Counted from the first letter of the stretch, positions 35,692 through 46,300 are shown. The stretch: DNA of 64,000 bases from Chromatiales bacterium (GCA_014762505.1 JABURS010000037.1:1-64000), one strand, 5' to 3'. Notes: a model not told the origin generated them from the sequence alone. Numbers and translations: made by a program.

Positions 35692-35777
35692 GGCATGTAT
35701 CACATGGCTGGATGAAAGGGCCGCAGTATACCATCGGCCCGCTTGCCTTGAGCGGTCGCACGGGCAACACTTGGCCG

Positions 35778-36836
35778 ATGCGAACCGACAAGCCCGGCCA
35801 GGACGCCGCCATTTCCGCACGCGCCTGCTTTCTGCCCAACTTCTGCACCGCCCGCGCGGTGTTTCTGGTCGTGCTCATCGCCGAGCTGCTGGCCTGCGTG
35901 CTCGCGCTGATCTCCGCCACCCACAGCGGCAACCTGTGGACCGACCTCGGCCTGATCAGCCTGTTCGTGCAGTGGGTGGCGCTGGGCACGGCCGGCACCC
36001 TGTGCCTGGTACGCCGCCGCCTGTCGCTGAGCGACCCGCGCCTGGCCGCGAGCGTGGCCTATGCCATCACCCTGCTCACCACCCTGCTGGTCTCCCTGCT
36101 CACGCTGGCCCTCGGGTATTACGGCAACGCCGCCGGCATGGACTCGGGGCTGCCGCCCGCCCTGTTCGTGCTGCGCAACCTGGCCATCAGCGCGATCGTC
36201 GCCGCCATCGTGTTCCGCTACTTCTATGTACAGCACCAGTGGGTACAGAACGTGGAGGCCGAGGCGCGCGCCCGCGTGCAGGCGCTCACCGCGCGTATCC
36301 GTCCGCACTTCCTGTTCAACAGCATGAACACCATCGCCAGCCTCACGCGCACGCACCCGGAGCAGGCCGAGGAGGCGGTGCACGACCTGGCCGACATGTT
36401 CCGCGCCACGCTCGACAAGCGCGAGCGCATCGGCCTGGACGAGGAGATCGAGATCACCCGCCGCTACCTGGCCATCGAGCAGCTGCGCCTGGGCGAACGC
36501 CTGGCCGTGGACTGGCAGATCGACGCCGACCTGCCGCGCGGCCTCACGGTACCCGCCCTGGTGATCCAGCCGCTGGTGGAGAACGCCATCTACCACGGCA
36601 TCGAGCCGCTGACGCGCGGCGGCACCGTGCGCATCCGCATCCAGGCTGCCGCACCCGGCCTGCGCGTGGAGGTCAGCAACCCGCTCGGGCAGGAGACACG
36701 CAAGAGCAAGGGCAATCACATGGCCCAGGACAACATCCGCCAGCGCCTGGCGCTGGCCTATGGCGAGGACAGCCTGTTGCGTATCGAGCAGAGTGAGGAT
36801 ACGTATACTGTGTGGTTCACCATCCCCGGGGAATGA
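35778..36836 (+). CDS. algZ: AlgZ/LytS-type sensor histidine kinase
   Basis: About 352 residues from the ATG at 35778; an upstream in-frame ATG at 35712 is possible. N-terminal [11 protein letters not shown] motif, four membrane helices (about 25-150), then a His_kinase domain with [17 protein letters not shown] (phospho-histidine candidate) and ATPase segment [15 protein letters not shown]. It lacks a classical HisKA, as expected for LytS/AlgZ. Partner is the next gene. The argH/algZ-algR-hemCD order is that of Pseudomonas, where AlgZR controls surface polysaccharide, pili and virulence traits. Confidence 0.9.
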   Translation: MRTDKPGQDAAISARACFLPNFCTARAVFLVVLIAELLACVLALISATHSGNLWTDLGLISLFVQWVALGTAGTLCLVRRRLSLSDPRLAASVAYAITLLTTLLVSLLTLALGYYGNAAGMDSGLPPALFVLRNLAISAIVAAIVFRYFYVQHQWVQNVEAEARARVQALTARIRPHFLFNSMNTIASLTRTHPEQAEEAVHDLADMFRATLDKRERIGLDEEIEITRRYLAIEQLRLGERLAVDWQIDADLPRGLTVPALVIQPLVENAIYHGIEPLTRGGTVRIRIQAAAPGLRVEVSNPLGQETRKSKGNHMAQDNIRQRLALAYGEDSLLRIEQSEDTYTVWFTIPGE

Positions 36837-36841
36837 CGACC

Positions 36842-37576
36842 ATGAAGGTCCTGATAGTCGACGACGAGAAACCCGCCCGCGACCGGCTGCGCAGCCTGAT
36901 CGAGGAACTGCCGGAGTACAGTGTCTGCGCCGAGGCCGCCAACGGTGCCGAGGCCCTGCACGAGGCCGACCGCGGCCATCCCGACATCGTGCTCATGGAC
37001 GTGCGTATGCCCGGCATGGACGGCATCGAGGCCGCCCGCCACCTGGCCGGGCTGGAGTCCCCGCCGGCGGTGATCTTCACCACGGCCTTCGAGGAGCACG
37101 CCCTGGAGGCCTTCCGTGCCCACGCCGCCGGCTACCTCGTGAAGCCGATCCGCAAGCAGCACCTGGTCGACGCCCTGGCCGCCGCACGCACCCCCACCCG
37201 CGCCCAGCTCGCCGCCCTGGGGGCAGAGGCCGAGGAGGAGCAGGCCCGCTCCCACATCTGCGCCCGCTTCCGCGGCAACCTCGAGCTGATCCCGGTGGAG
37301 GACATCATCTACTTCCAGGCCGACCAGAAGTACGTCACCGTGCGCCACACCGGCGGCGAGGTGATCATCGAGGAGCCGCTCAAGTCGCTGGAAGACGAAT
37401 TCGGCGAGCGCTTCCTGCGCGTGCACCGCAATGCCCTGGTCCAGCGCCAGTACGCCGGCGGCATGGAAAAGACCGCCGAGGGCCGCTTCATGATCGCCAT
37501 GAAGGGCATCGAAGACCGCCTGGAGATCAGCCGGCGCCACGTGGCCGAGGTGCGGCGCTTCCTCAAGCATCGCTAG
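36842..37576 (+). CDS. algR: AlgR/LytTR-family response regulator
   Basis: 244 residues from the ATG at 36842 ([16 protein letters not shown]). Receiver domain 1-120 with phospho-acceptor D53 ([11 protein letters not shown]), linker, and LytTR DNA-binding domain about 140-240 ([23 protein letters not shown]). Begins 5 bases after algZ. Targets cannot be seen here; the domain usually binds imperfect direct repeats. Confidence 0.92.
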   Translation: MKVLIVDDEKPARDRLRSLIEELPEYSVCAEAANGAEALHEADRGHPDIVLMDVRMPGMDGIEAARHLAGLESPPAVIFTTAFEEHALEAFRAHAAGYLVKPIRKQHLVDALAAARTPTRAQLAALGAEAEEEQARSHICARFRGNLELIPVEDIIYFQADQKYVTVRHTGGEVIIEEPLKSLEDEFGERFLRVHRNALVQRQYAGGMEKTAEGRFMIAMKGIEDRLEISRRHVAEVRRFLKHR

Positions 37577-37661
37577 GTCCCGGCGCGGGGCCGCAAGTGG
37601 CCATCCAGCGCCATTTCCCGTAAAGTTCGGCCTTCCGCCCCATCACCAGCCCGGGAGCCCC

Positions 37662-38600
37662 ATGACCCAGCAGACCCTTCGCATCGCCACCCGCAACAGC
37701 CCACTCGCCCTCTGGCAGGCCGAGGAGGTCAGGCGCCGGCTGGAGGCCCTGCACGCGGATCTGGCAGTGGAGCTGGTGAGCATGACCACCCGCGGCGACC
37801 AGCTGCTGGACAGCCCGCTGTCCAAGATCGGCGGCAAGGGGCTGTTCGTGAAGGAGCTGGAACAGGGCATGCTCGCGGGCGAGGCGGACATCGCCGTGCA
37901 TTCCATGAAGGACGTGCCCATGGAGCTGCCGGAGGGCTTCGCCCTGCCGGTGATCATGGAACGCGAAGACCCGCACGACGCATTCGTCTCCAACAAGTAC
38001 ACCGGCCCCGACGAACTGCCCGAGGGCGCGGTGGTCGGCACCTCCAGCCTGCGCCGACAGTGCCAGCTGATGGCCCGCTATCCGCACCTCGAGATCCGCT
38101 TCCTGCGCGGCAACGTGAACACCCGCCTGCGCAAGCTGGACGACGGCGAGTACGATGCCATCATCCTCGCCGCCGCCGGTCTCAAGCGCCTGGAATTCCA
38201 CGCGCGCATCACCGCCATCCTCACGCCCGAGCAGAGCCTGCCGGCCGTCGGCCAGGGCGCCATCGGCATCGAGTGCCGCGCCGACGACGCCCGGGTGAAG
38301 GCCCTGCTCGCACCCCTGGCCGACACCGACACCACCGACCGCGTCACCGCCGAGCGCGCCATGAACCACCGCCTCAACGGCGGCTGCCAGGTCCCCATCG
38401 CCGGTTATGCCCTGCTGGAAGGCGACGAACTCTGGCTGCGCGGCCTGGTCGGCTCGCCCGATGGCAGGCAGATCTTCCGCGCCGAGGCGCGCGGGCCACG
38501 GTCCCAGGCCGATGCCATCGGCCGGGGCGTGGCCGAGGACCTGCTCGCCCAGGGTGCCGACGCCGTGCTCAAGGCCCTGGGCCTGGGCCCCGATGCCTGA
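37662..38600 (+). CDS. hemC: Hydroxymethylbilane synthase (porphobilinogen deaminase)
   Basis: 312 residues. Polymerises four porphobilinogens. Seen: [34 protein letters not shown] (catalytic aspartate region follows), SSLRRQ, GNVNTRL and the dipyrromethane-attachment cysteine in LNGGCQVPI. Leads the heme cluster hemC-hemD-hemX-hemY. Confidence 0.97.
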   Translation: MTQQTLRIATRNSPLALWQAEEVRRRLEALHADLAVELVSMTTRGDQLLDSPLSKIGGKGLFVKELEQGMLAGEADIAVHSMKDVPMELPEGFALPVIMEREDPHDAFVSNKYTGPDELPEGAVVGTSSLRRQCQLMARYPHLEIRFLRGNVNTRLRKLDDGEYDAIILAAAGLKRLEFHARITAILTPEQSLPAVGQGAIGIECRADDARVKALLAPLADTDTTDRVTAERAMNHRLNGGCQVPIAGYALLEGDELWLRGLVGSPDGRQIFRAEARGPRSQADAIGRGVAEDLLAQGADAVLKALGLGPDA

Positions 38601-38643
38601 CCGCGATCCCGCATTGTCGACGCAGACTCACTAGAATCATCCT

Positions 38644-39456
38644 ATGCAGCCCGAGACCCGCCACACCGACCTGCCGCTGACCGACCTCAAGGTCGTGGTC
38701 ACCCGCCCCGCCCACCAGGCCGATGCGCTCTGCAGCCAGATCGAGGCGGCCGGCGGCCGGGCCGTGCGCTTCCCGGTGCTGGAGATCCTGGAACCCACCG
38801 ACAGCAAGCCGCTGCTGGCATTGATCGACCGCCTGCAGGACTTCGATATCGCCGTGTTCATCAGTCCCAACGCCGTGCGCAAGGCGATGAACCTGATCCG
38901 CTCGCGGCGCGACTTCCCGGAATCGACGAAAATCGCCGCAATTGGGCGCAAATCGGCGCAGGAGCTGAAGAGTTTCGGCCAGATCGCCGACATCTACCCC
39001 AAGAGCCGCTTCGACAGCGAGGCCCTGCTGGAACTGCCGGAGATGCAGGACGTGGCCGGCAAGCGGGTGGTGATCTTCCGCGGCGACGGCGGGCGCGAGA
39101 TGCTGGGCGACACCCTGAAGGCGCGCGGGGCCACGGTGGAATATGCCAATGCCTATCGCCGCGGCCGCCCGGAAACGGACAACGGGGAGATCCTCTACCT
39201 CTGGTCGCGCAACGAGCTCGACGCGATTCTGGTGACCAGTTCCGAGGGCCTGCGCAACCTCTTTGATATGGTGGGCAAGCTGGGCCAGATGTGGCTGCGC
39301 AGCACGCCGCTGATCGTGGGCGGCGAGCGCATGCAGGAGACGGCCCACGAGCTCGGCTTCAAGGTCGAGCCCGTGGTCGCCGCCGACCCCAGCGACGAGG
39401 CGATGATGGAGGCGCTGCTGGACTGGGCGCGCAACCGGAATGCAGACCATGACTAA
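38644..39456 (+). CDS. hemD: Uroporphyrinogen-III synthase
   Basis: 270 residues. Cyclises hydroxymethylbilane with ring-D inversion. The family is divergent in sequence; VVVTRPAHQADALCSQIEAAGG, FISPNAVRKAM, FRGDGGREMLGDTLKARG and VTSSEGLRNLF fit. Overlaps the start of hemX by about 8-17 bases depending on its ATG. Confidence 0.93.
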   Translation: MQPETRHTDLPLTDLKVVVTRPAHQADALCSQIEAAGGRAVRFPVLEILEPTDSKPLLALIDRLQDFDIAVFISPNAVRKAMNLIRSRRDFPESTKIAAIGRKSAQELKSFGQIADIYPKSRFDSEALLELPEMQDVAGKRVVIFRGDGGREMLGDTLKARGATVEYANAYRRGRPETDNGEILYLWSRNELDAILVTSSEGLRNLFDMVGKLGQMWLRSTPLIVGGERMQETAHELGFKVEPVVAADPSDEAMMEALLDWARNRNADHD

Positions 39457-40606
39457 CGACGACAAACACGCCAGCAACGACGCGCAGAACGGTCCGGCCG
39501 AGGAGGTCGAGGTCGAGGAGGTCGTCGCCGAGCCGGTCGACGAACCGGCCGAGCCCGCGGCGCGCGGCCGCGGCGCGATCGCCGGCGCCTGGCTCGTCGC
39601 CCTGCTGGCCCTGGCCGCCGGTGGCGGGGGCATCGGTGCCGGCTGGTGGCTCTGGCAGCAGCAGCAGGCCACCAACGCGGACCACGACGCCGCGCTGGCC
39701 GCGCTTGAGGAGCGCATCGAGCGCATCGACACCACAGACGAGGTGGCGAGCCTGCGCCGCGAGCTGGCCGAGGAGGCACAGGCCCTGCGCGCAACGACCA
39801 CCGCCGCCGACCGCGAGATCGGCAACCTCAAGGACGCGGTGGGCGCCCTGCACGATGTCGCCATGCGCGACCAGCGCGGCTGGATGGTCGCCGAGATCGA
39901 GTACCTGATCGACATCGCCAACCAGCGCCTGCGCCTGGTCCGCGACCTGGACGGCGCCATCGCCGCCCTCCGCGCCGCCGACCAGCGGGTGCGCGAGCTG
40001 GGCGACCCCAAGCTGCTGCCGATACGCGAGCTGCTGGCCGACGAAATCGCCATGCTCGAGGACTTCGAACGTCCCGACCTGGTCGGCATCGCCCTGCGCC
40101 TGGATCGCATGGCCACGCACCTGAAACCCATGCCGCTGCAGCTGCCCGACCAGGAACGCGCCGAGCGCGACCTCAGCGTGGCCGTGGAGGACGGCGAGCA
40201 GAAGACCATGGCCGGCCTCGCCCGCCATGTGTGGAATGCCTTCAGCGAACACATCACCTACCGCGAATACCCGGAGCCGGTGAAGGCCCTGCCGGACACC
40301 GAGACCGAACTGCACCTCAACCAGCTGCTGCGCCTGCGCCTGGAGGCCGCGCGCCTCAGCGTGCTGCGCCAGGACGACGCGGAGTACCACCGCCAGCTGC
40401 TGGCCGCGCGCACCTGGGTGGAGGAGAAGTTCACCGGCGAGCGGGCCGCCGAACTGGCCGCCGAACTGGCCGCACTGGATGCCGTGAACCTGCGCCCCGA
40501 GCTGCCTGAACTGACCGCCTCGCTGGACAAGCTGCACGAACTCGAACGGCGTCCGGCCAGCAGTGGGGCACCGGCGGCGGCCGAACCCGAGGCCGACGCC
40601 CCATGA
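39449..40606 (+). CDS. hemX: HemX family membrane protein
   Basis: About 385 residues from the ATG at 39449 (another at 39440). An acidic N-terminus, one membrane helix (about 33-60, WLVALLALAAGGGGIGAGWW), then a long helical and coiled-coil domain (DAALAALEERIERIDTTDE) facing the periplasm. The family is often labelled uroporphyrin-III C-methyltransferase but lacks that catalytic domain; its exact job is unsettled, perhaps scaffolding of heme synthesis. Confidence 0.9.
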   Translation: MTNDDKHASNDAQNGPAEEVEVEEVVAEPVDEPAEPAARGRGAIAGAWLVALLALAAGGGGIGAGWWLWQQQQATNADHDAALAALEERIERIDTTDEVASLRRELAEEAQALRATTTAADREIGNLKDAVGALHDVAMRDQRGWMVAEIEYLIDIANQRLRLVRDLDGAIAALRAADQRVRELGDPKLLPIRELLADEIAMLEDFERPDLVGIALRLDRMATHLKPMPLQLPDQERAERDLSVAVEDGEQKTMAGLARHVWNAFSEHITYREYPEPVKALPDTETELHLNQLLRLRLEAARLSVLRQDDAEYHRQLLAARTWVEEKFTGERAAELAAELAALDAVNLRPELPELTASLDKLHELERRPASSGAPAAAEPEADAP

Positions 40607-41880
40607 AGGCCCTGTTCGTCGCCCTGCTGCTGGCCCTGGCCACGGCCGTGCTCACCCATGCCTACCTCACCGAGGACGGCTTCGTCCTGTTTGCCTACGG
40701 CAACCGCAGCATCGAGATGTCGATGCAGTATTTCCTGCCGCTGGCCGCGGCCGGGCTCATCGCCCTCTACATGCTGGTGCGCTTCCTGGTGAATCTCTGG
40801 CTGCTGCCGGGCCAGCTGCGCGCCGCGAACCGCCGCCGCCTGGCCGAACGCGACCGCAAGGGCCTGCTGCGCGGCCTGATCGAACTGGCCGAGGGACGCT
40901 TCGCCCGGGCCGAACGGTTGCTGGTACGCAGCGCCCGGCGCAGCGACACCGCGCTGCTCAACTACCTGGCCGCCGCCCGCGCCGCCCAGCTGCAGAACGC
41001 CTATGACCGGCGCGACGACTACCTGAAGACCGCCATCCAGCGCGACCCGAAGGCCGACATCGCCGTCAGTCTCACCCAGGCCGAGCTGCAGCTCGCCCAC
41101 AATCAGCTGGAGGCGGCACACGAGACCCTCGCCCACCTGCACCAGACCGCCCCCCGCCACGGCTACGCCCTGCGCCTGCAGGCCCGGCTCAGCCACAAGC
41201 TGCAGGACTGGCGCGGGCTGATGGAGCTGCTGCCCACCCTGCGCCAGCGCCGCATCCTCGACGCGGCCCAGCTCGAACACTACGAGGCCGCCGCGGTGGA
41301 GGCCGAACTGCTGGCCGCGGCCCATAGCGGCGACCGCACCACCCTGGTGTCGATCTGGAAACAGCTGCCGCGCGGCTCGCGCCAGCGCCCCGACCTGCTG
41401 GCCCTCTACGCCCGCGCCCTCATCGAGCTGGGCGACCACGAGGACGCCGGCCAGGCCCTCAAGGCAGCACTGATGAAGGACTGGAACGCCGAGCTGGTCC
41501 GCCTCTACGGCCAGGTGCAGTTCCCCCGTGCCGACCGCGCCCTGCGCGAGGCCGAGGGCTGGCTGCGCGGGCGCGACGAGGATCCCGACCTGCTGTTGAC
41601 CCTCGGCCGCCTGGCCCTGCAGGCCGAACTCTGGGGCAAGGCCCGCGCCTACCTCGACGCCAGCCTGGGCCTCGCCCCGCAGCCCGAGACCTATTACGAA
41701 CTCGCCCGGCTTTCCACCACCCTCAAGGAAGCGGAGCACGCCGACGCCTACTATCGCGCCGGCCTGGAGCTGGCCGTCACCGGGCATACCCAGGCCCCGC
41801 GCCTGAGCAGCCCGCGACGCGAGCAACTGCCGCGACCCCGCAAGGAAGACGAGGAACTGCCGGACATCCAGCCGCTCTAG
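40603..41880 (+). CDS. hemY: HemY family TPR membrane protein
   Basis: 425 residues; ATGA overlap with hemX (40603-40606). Two N-terminal membrane helices (about 1-20 and 42-65), the LWLLPGQLRAAN linker, and a series of tetratricopeptide-like repeats to the end. Implicated in late heme synthesis in gammaproteobacteria; not the protoporphyrinogen oxidase that carries the same symbol in Bacillus. Confidence 0.92.
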   Translation: MKALFVALLLALATAVLTHAYLTEDGFVLFAYGNRSIEMSMQYFLPLAAAGLIALYMLVRFLVNLWLLPGQLRAANRRRLAERDRKGLLRGLIELAEGRFARAERLLVRSARRSDTALLNYLAAARAAQLQNAYDRRDDYLKTAIQRDPKADIAVSLTQAELQLAHNQLEAAHETLAHLHQTAPRHGYALRLQARLSHKLQDWRGLMELLPTLRQRRILDAAQLEHYEAAAVEAELLAAAHSGDRTTLVSIWKQLPRGSRQRPDLLALYARALIELGDHEDAGQALKAALMKDWNAELVRLYGQVQFPRADRALREAEGWLRGRDEDPDLLLTLGRLALQAELWGKARAYLDASLGLAPQPETYYELARLSTTLKEAEHADAYYRAGLELAVTGHTQAPRLSSPRREQLPRPRKEDEELPDIQPL

Positions 41881-41916
41881 GCACCCGGCGCGGCCGGTTC
41901 ACCACGGCGCCCGTCG

Positions 41917-41938
41917 CGCACCCGGGATCCCGGGTGCG
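41917..41938. terminator. 22-bp palindrome between convergent hemY and nrdB
   Basis: A perfect GC-rich inverted repeat centred on GGGATCCC (arms CGCACCCGG). No T run follows on either strand, so it is a poor intrinsic terminator, but its place between two convergent genes suggests transcript ending or 3'-end protection. Confidence 0.45.
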
Positions 41939-41952
41939 TGCCTGCCCATGCC

Positions 41953-43068
41953 TCAATCCCAGCTGAGTGCGCCACCGGTCTGGTACTCGGTGACCCGCGT
42001 CTCGAAAAAGTTCTTCTCCTTCCTCAGATTCGACTGCTCGTCCAGCCAGGGCAGGACGTTCTCGGCACCCGGGAACGGCTCGTCCAGGCCGAGCTGGCGG
42101 GCACGGCGATTGGCCACGAAACGGAACTGTGCGCTGTGCATGTCGGCGCTGTAGCCGAGGATCGGATCGGGCAGCAGGTAGCGTGCATAGGCCGCCTCCG
42201 CTGCCTCCGCCTCGGCCCACATCTCTTCCATGACGCGCGCCTCGGGCCGGATGTTCTCCTCCAGCATGATCTGCTTCGCCACCCGGATGCCGAAGCTCAC
42301 GTGCATGACCTCATCGCGCATGATGTACTGCAGCTGCTCGGCGCTTCCCTTCATGAGCCCGCGGCGCTGCAGGGCGAAGACGGGGGTGAAGCCGTTGTAG
42401 AACCAGCAACCCTCGAACACGCCGGCAAAGAAGATGTAGGCGAGCAGGAAATCCATCAGGTCGTCGCGCCGGGTGAGATCGATGTCCGCACGCATCACCG
42501 ACTCGAGGCGGCGGTTGGCGATGCGAATCTTGCCATGGATCTCCGGCACCACTCGGTAGCGGTTGTAGATCTCCTGCTGGTCCAGACCGAGGGTCTCGAT
42601 GCAGTGCTGGTAGGTCCAGGTGTGCAGCGATTCCTCGTAGACCTGGCGCGCCTGGTAGATCTGCAGTTCCGGTGCACTCATCTTCTCCATCACCGCGAGG
42701 CCGATGTTGCGCATGGCCAGGATGTCGGAGGTGGTGAGATACGCGAGCACGTTCTCGTAGACGTGCCGTTCCTCCATGGTCAGACGATGGTGGTAATCGT
42801 GCACGTCGGAGGCCATGTTGATGTCGAGCGGCGTCCAGTGATTGCGATTGGCATTGATGAAGTAGTTCCACGCCCAGGGATACTTGAAGGGCGCGAGCTG
42901 GTTGATGTCCGTGAGGCCGTTGACCACGCGCTTGTCGTCGGCATTCACGGGGCGCGGGCGCGCATCGGCCTTCGCATCTCCAGGAGCCGCTTGATCCTCG
43001 GCTGAAACAGGCGGTACCCGCGCCGCGCGGCCGGTAACGGCTGCAATCGGATCGTCCCAGTTCAACAT
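41953..43068 (-). CDS. nrdB: Class Ia ribonucleotide reductase small subunit
   Basis: 371 residues. Houses the di-iron centre and tyrosyl radical. Iron ligands and radical site are visible: E and H of YEESLHTWTYQ with the tyrosine four residues after the histidine as in E. coli Y122, E in GVFEGCWF, and E/H in RDEVMHVSFG. C-terminal acidic/aromatic tail is present for binding NrdA. Second gene after nrdA (28-base gap), under the same cobalamin riboswitch. Confidence 0.96.
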   Translation of the reverse strand: MLNWDDPIAAVTGRAARVPPVSAEDQAAPGDAKADARPRPVNADDKRVVNGLTDINQLAPFKYPWAWNYFINANRNHWTPLDINMASDVHDYHHRLTMEERHVYENVLAYLTTSDILAMRNIGLAVMEKMSAPELQIYQARQVYEESLHTWTYQHCIETLGLDQQEIYNRYRVVPEIHGKIRIANRRLESVMRADIDLTRRDDLMDFLLAYIFFAGVFEGCWFYNGFTPVFALQRRGLMKGSAEQLQYIMRDEVMHVSFGIRVAKQIMLEENIRPEARVMEEMWAEAEAAEAAYARYLLPDPILGYSADMHSAQFRFVANRRARQLGLDEPFPGAENVLPWLDEQSNLRKEKNFFETRVTEYQTGGALSWD

Positions 43069-43096
43069 GTATGTATCTCCGTCTTTGTTTGGGGCA

Positions 43097-45922
43097 TCAC
43101 TGACATGCCTCGCAATCCGGGTCCGTGATCGAACAGGCCTTTGGCGCCTCGCCCTCGGCGGCGGGCCCGGTGGTCTTTTCCACGTGGGTCGCGCCCATGG
43201 ATCGCAGGTAGTAAGTGGTCTTCAGGCCGCGCACCCAGGCGAGCTTGTACAGCGCGTCGAGCTTGCGACCCGAGGGCTCGGCCAGGTAGAGGTTGAGGGA
43301 CTGGGCCTGGTCCAGCCACTTCTGCCGGCGCGCGGCGGCCTCGACCAGCCAGCGTGGATCCAGCTCGAAGGCGGTGGCATACAGCGCGCGCAGCTCTGCG
43401 GGCACGGCGTCGATGGCGGCGACCGATCCGTCGTAGTACTTGAGGTCGTTGATCATGACCTCGTCCCAGCGCCCTAGCGTCTTCAGATCGCGCACCAGGT
43501 ACGGGTTGACCACGGTGAACTCGCCGGAGAGGTTCGATTTCACGAACAGGTTCTGGTAGGTGGGCTCGATGGATGGCGACACGCCGCAGATGTTGGCGAT
43601 GGTGGCGGTGGGCGCGATCGCCATGGTGTTGGAATTGCGCATGCCCTGACTGCGCACGCGTTCACGCAGGGCCTCCCAGTCGAGACGCGTCTCCCGGTCC
43701 ACGTCGAGATAGCCACCACGCTCGGCCGCCAGTCGCGCGATGGAATCGATGGGCAATATGCCCTGACTCCAGAGGGAGCCCTCGAAGCTCGCGTAACGTC
43801 CGCGCTCGACGGCCAGGTCGCTGGAGGCCTCGATCGCGTAGTAACTGATGGCCTCCATGGAGACGTCGGCAAACTGCACGGCCTCCTCGGAGGCATAGGG
43901 CAGGCGGGCGAGATAGAGCGCGTCCTGGAATCCCATCAGTCCCAGGCCGACCGGGCGGTGGCGCAGGTTCGAGCGGCGCGCCTGCGGCACGCTGTAGAAG
44001 TTGTAGTCGATGACGTTGTCGAGCATGCGCATGGCCGTGCGCACGGTGCGCCGCAGCTTGTCCTGATCGAGCGCGCCGTCGACCATGTGCCGCACCAGGT
44101 TGACGCTGCCGAGGTTGCACACGGCGATCTCGTGGTCCGAGGTATTCAGCGTGATCTCGGTACACAGGTTCGACGAGTGCACCACGCCCACATGGCCCTG
44201 CGGCGAACGCAGGTTGCAAGGGTCCTTGAAGGTGATCCAGGGATGCCCGGTCTCGAACAGCATGCCCAGCATCTTGCGCCACAGGTCGACGGCCTTGACC
44301 CGCTTGTGCACCCGCAGTTCGCCGCGGGCGGCCTGCGCCTCGTACTCGCGATAGCGTGCCTCGAATGCCGCGCCGTACAGGTCGTGCAGATCGGGCACCT
44401 CGTCGGGGGAGAACAGGCTCCACTCGCCCTCCTCGGCCACACGTTTCATGAACAGGTCGGGGATCCAGTTGGCGGTGTTCATGTCGTGGGTGCGGCGGCG
44501 GTCGTCGCCGGTGTTCTTGCGCAGCTCGAGAAACTCCTCGATGTCGATATGCCAGGTCTCCAGGTAGGCGCAGACCGCACCCTTGCGCTTGCCGCCCTGG
44601 TTCACGGCCACGGCCGTGTCGCTGGCGACCTTCATGAATGGCACCACACCCTGCGAGCTGCCGTTCGTGCCCTTGATATGGGCCCCCAGCCCGCGCACAC
44701 GCGTCCAGTCGTTGCCCAGCCCGCCTGCGAATTTCGACAGCAGCGCGTTGTCGCGGATGGCATTGTAGATGCCCTCCAGGTCGTCGGGCACGGTGGTGAG
44801 ATAGCAGGACGACAGCTGCGGCCGCAGGGTACCCGAGTTGAACAGCGTCGGCGTCGAGCACATGAAATCGAAGGACGACAGCAGCTCGTAGAACTCGATG
44901 GCTCGTGCCTCGCGGTCGATCTCGTGCATGGCCAGGCCCATGGCCACGCGCATGAAGAAGGCCTGGGGCAGTTCGAAGCGCACACCGTCGCTGTGCAGGA
45001 AATAACGGTCATAGAGCGTCTGCAGACCGAGGTAGGTGAACTGTTCGTCACGCTCGGGGCGCAGGGCCTGTCCCAGGCGGTCGACATCGAAACGGCGCAG
45101 CTCGGGATCGAGCAGCTCGCGCTCGATCCCGCGGGCCAGATAGTCCGCGAAGTACGCCGGATAGACCTCTGTCATGGCCGCGCGCGTGGCGTCGGCAGGG
45201 TGGCCGGAGAGAAACGCCAGCGCCTCGTGGCGCAGCTTGTCCAGCAGCAGGCGGGCCGCCACCTGCGAGTAGTCCGGGTCCTGCTCGATCAGCACCCGTG
45301 CACTCATCACCAGGGCATTGCCCAGGTCGGCCTCGCTCATGCCGTCGAACAGGTTACGGTGGCATTCGCATAGCAGGCGTGCCGGGTCTGCACCATCGAG
45401 TCCGTCGCAGGCCCCGGCCAGCAGGGCCTCGATCCGGGCATGGTCCACGGGGCGCACGCTGCCATCTGCCAGGCGGATGCCCAGCGCCGGTGTCCCGCCA
45501 CTGGGTGGGCCATCGGCGTCCGTGGCCTGACGTTCCCGGGCACGCTGTTCGCGGTACAACACATAGGCCCGCGCCACCTTGTGGTGGCCGTTGCGCATCA
45601 GGGCCAGTTCCACCTGGTCCTGGATGTCCTCGATATGCAGGGTCGCGTTCGCCGGCAACCGCCGCAGCAGGGCATCGGCCACATCGCCCGTCAGGCCCGC
45701 AACGGTCTCGTGGATGCGTCTCGATGCCGCGGCCTGACCACCCTCCACGGCCAGGAAGGCCTTGGTCAGGGCGACACTGATCTTGCCCGCATCGAAGGCC
45801 GTGACACTGCCGTTGCGCCGTATCACCTGGGGATGGGACGAGCCGATCTCGGGTCGGGGAATGGAGTCGAGCGGGGCCGTGACAGCCGTCCGCGGGGTCG
45901 AGTCGATTTGTTCGGTGTGCAT
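43097..45922 (-). CDS. nrdA: Class Ia ribonucleotide reductase large subunit
   Basis: 941 residues. Reduces ribonucleoside diphosphates. One ATP-cone (about 30-130) gives dATP feedback; the barrel has the active-site N-x-C-x-E (SSNLCTEITLN), the redox cysteines in LSSCYLTTVP and AVCNLGSVNL, and two radical-path tyrosines are expected near the YYDGS region. The C-terminus ends with a CEACQ thiol pair. Ribosome site GGGAGG at 45928-45933 can be masked by a hairpin (see 45925-45952). B12 control implies that the cell uses another, B12-dependent reductase (NrdJ) when cobalamin is available. Confidence 0.97.
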   Translation of the reverse strand: MHTEQIDSTPRTAVTAPLDSIPRPEIGSSHPQVIRRNGSVTAFDAGKISVALTKAFLAVEGGQAAASRRIHETVAGLTGDVADALLRRLPANATLHIEDIQDQVELALMRNGHHKVARAYVLYREQRARERQATDADGPPSGGTPALGIRLADGSVRPVDHARIEALLAGACDGLDGADPARLLCECHRNLFDGMSEADLGNALVMSARVLIEQDPDYSQVAARLLLDKLRHEALAFLSGHPADATRAAMTEVYPAYFADYLARGIERELLDPELRRFDVDRLGQALRPERDEQFTYLGLQTLYDRYFLHSDGVRFELPQAFFMRVAMGLAMHEIDREARAIEFYELLSSFDFMCSTPTLFNSGTLRPQLSSCYLTTVPDDLEGIYNAIRDNALLSKFAGGLGNDWTRVRGLGAHIKGTNGSSQGVVPFMKVASDTAVAVNQGGKRKGAVCAYLETWHIDIEEFLELRKNTGDDRRRTHDMNTANWIPDLFMKRVAEEGEWSLFSPDEVPDLHDLYGAAFEARYREYEAQAARGELRVHKRVKAVDLWRKMLGMLFETGHPWITFKDPCNLRSPQGHVGVVHSSNLCTEITLNTSDHEIAVCNLGSVNLVRHMVDGALDQDKLRRTVRTAMRMLDNVIDYNFYSVPQARRSNLRHRPVGLGLMGFQDALYLARLPYASEEAVQFADVSMEAISYYAIEASSDLAVERGRYASFEGSLWSQGILPIDSIARLAAERGGYLDVDRETRLDWEALRERVRSQGMRNSNTMAIAPTATIANICGVSPSIEPTYQNLFVKSNLSGEFTVVNPYLVRDLKTLGRWDEVMINDLKYYDGSVAAIDAVPAELRALYATAFELDPRWLVEAAARRQKWLDQAQSLNLYLAEPSGRKLDALYKLAWVRGLKTTYYLRSMGATHVEKTTGPAAEGEAPKACSITDPDCEACQ

Positions 45923-45924
45923 CT

Positions 45925-45952
45925 GCGCCTCCCAGGGTCCGTTCGGAGTCGC
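45925..45952 (-). promoter_or_regulatory. Hairpin masking the nrdA ribosome site
   Basis: In the transcript GCGACTCC (45945-45952) can pair with GGAGGCGC (45925-45932), seven pairs and one mismatch, covering the Shine-Dalgarno. This is a plausible translational expression platform for the upstream cobalamin riboswitch, since no U-tract terminator is seen in the leader. Confidence 0.5.
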
Positions 45953-46099
45953 CGCATCGCTGCGACGGGTATCGGCGCCTCACACATGACAGCTGCGGGG
46001 GGATTGAAGGATCGGTCGTTTCCGCATTCGAGCCGGGCACGGGCCTCCAACCCCGACGCCTGTTACGCGAAGGCGAGGGTCGGGCGACCAATCGGCCGC

Positions 46100-46300
46100 C
46101 GGGCTCAGGCAGGTCTTCGGACTCGGGGGCATCACCTGGAACCTACGGTCGCGGCTTCCCATCCCGTGTGGACAGTGCCCGGTACGCCCTTGGCGACGTA
46201 CCCTGCGACCTTCGTTCCCCCATACCGCTGCGCGTCAGTCCCGGATTCTCACCGGGTTCCCTGTTGCCTGCACCCCTAGGGATAGGGGTACAACCTGAGC
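46100..46300 (-). ncRNA. Cobalamin (B12) riboswitch upstream of nrdAB
   Basis: Reading the minus strand 5' to 3': AGGTTG (46291-46296), then AGGGAACCCGGTGAGAATCC and CGCGCAGCGGTATG, the conserved core of the aptamer, then later the B12-box segment GTCCGAAGACCTGCCTGAGC (about 46103-46122). Length about 200 bases is usual. It ends some 180 bases before the nrdA start. It should repress class Ia reductase when adenosylcobalamin is present. The 423-base gap 45923-46345 is fully explained by this element, its leader and promoter. Confidence 0.93.

Noticed and set aside
34366-35715. 449-codon plus-strand frame opposite argH
   Set aside because: Shadow of a high-GC conserved gene; no ribosome site or domain.
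39449-40606. Calling hemX an active uroporphyrinogen-III methyltransferase
   Set aside because: There is no SAM-binding tetrapyrrole methylase domain; the protein is one helix plus coiled coil.
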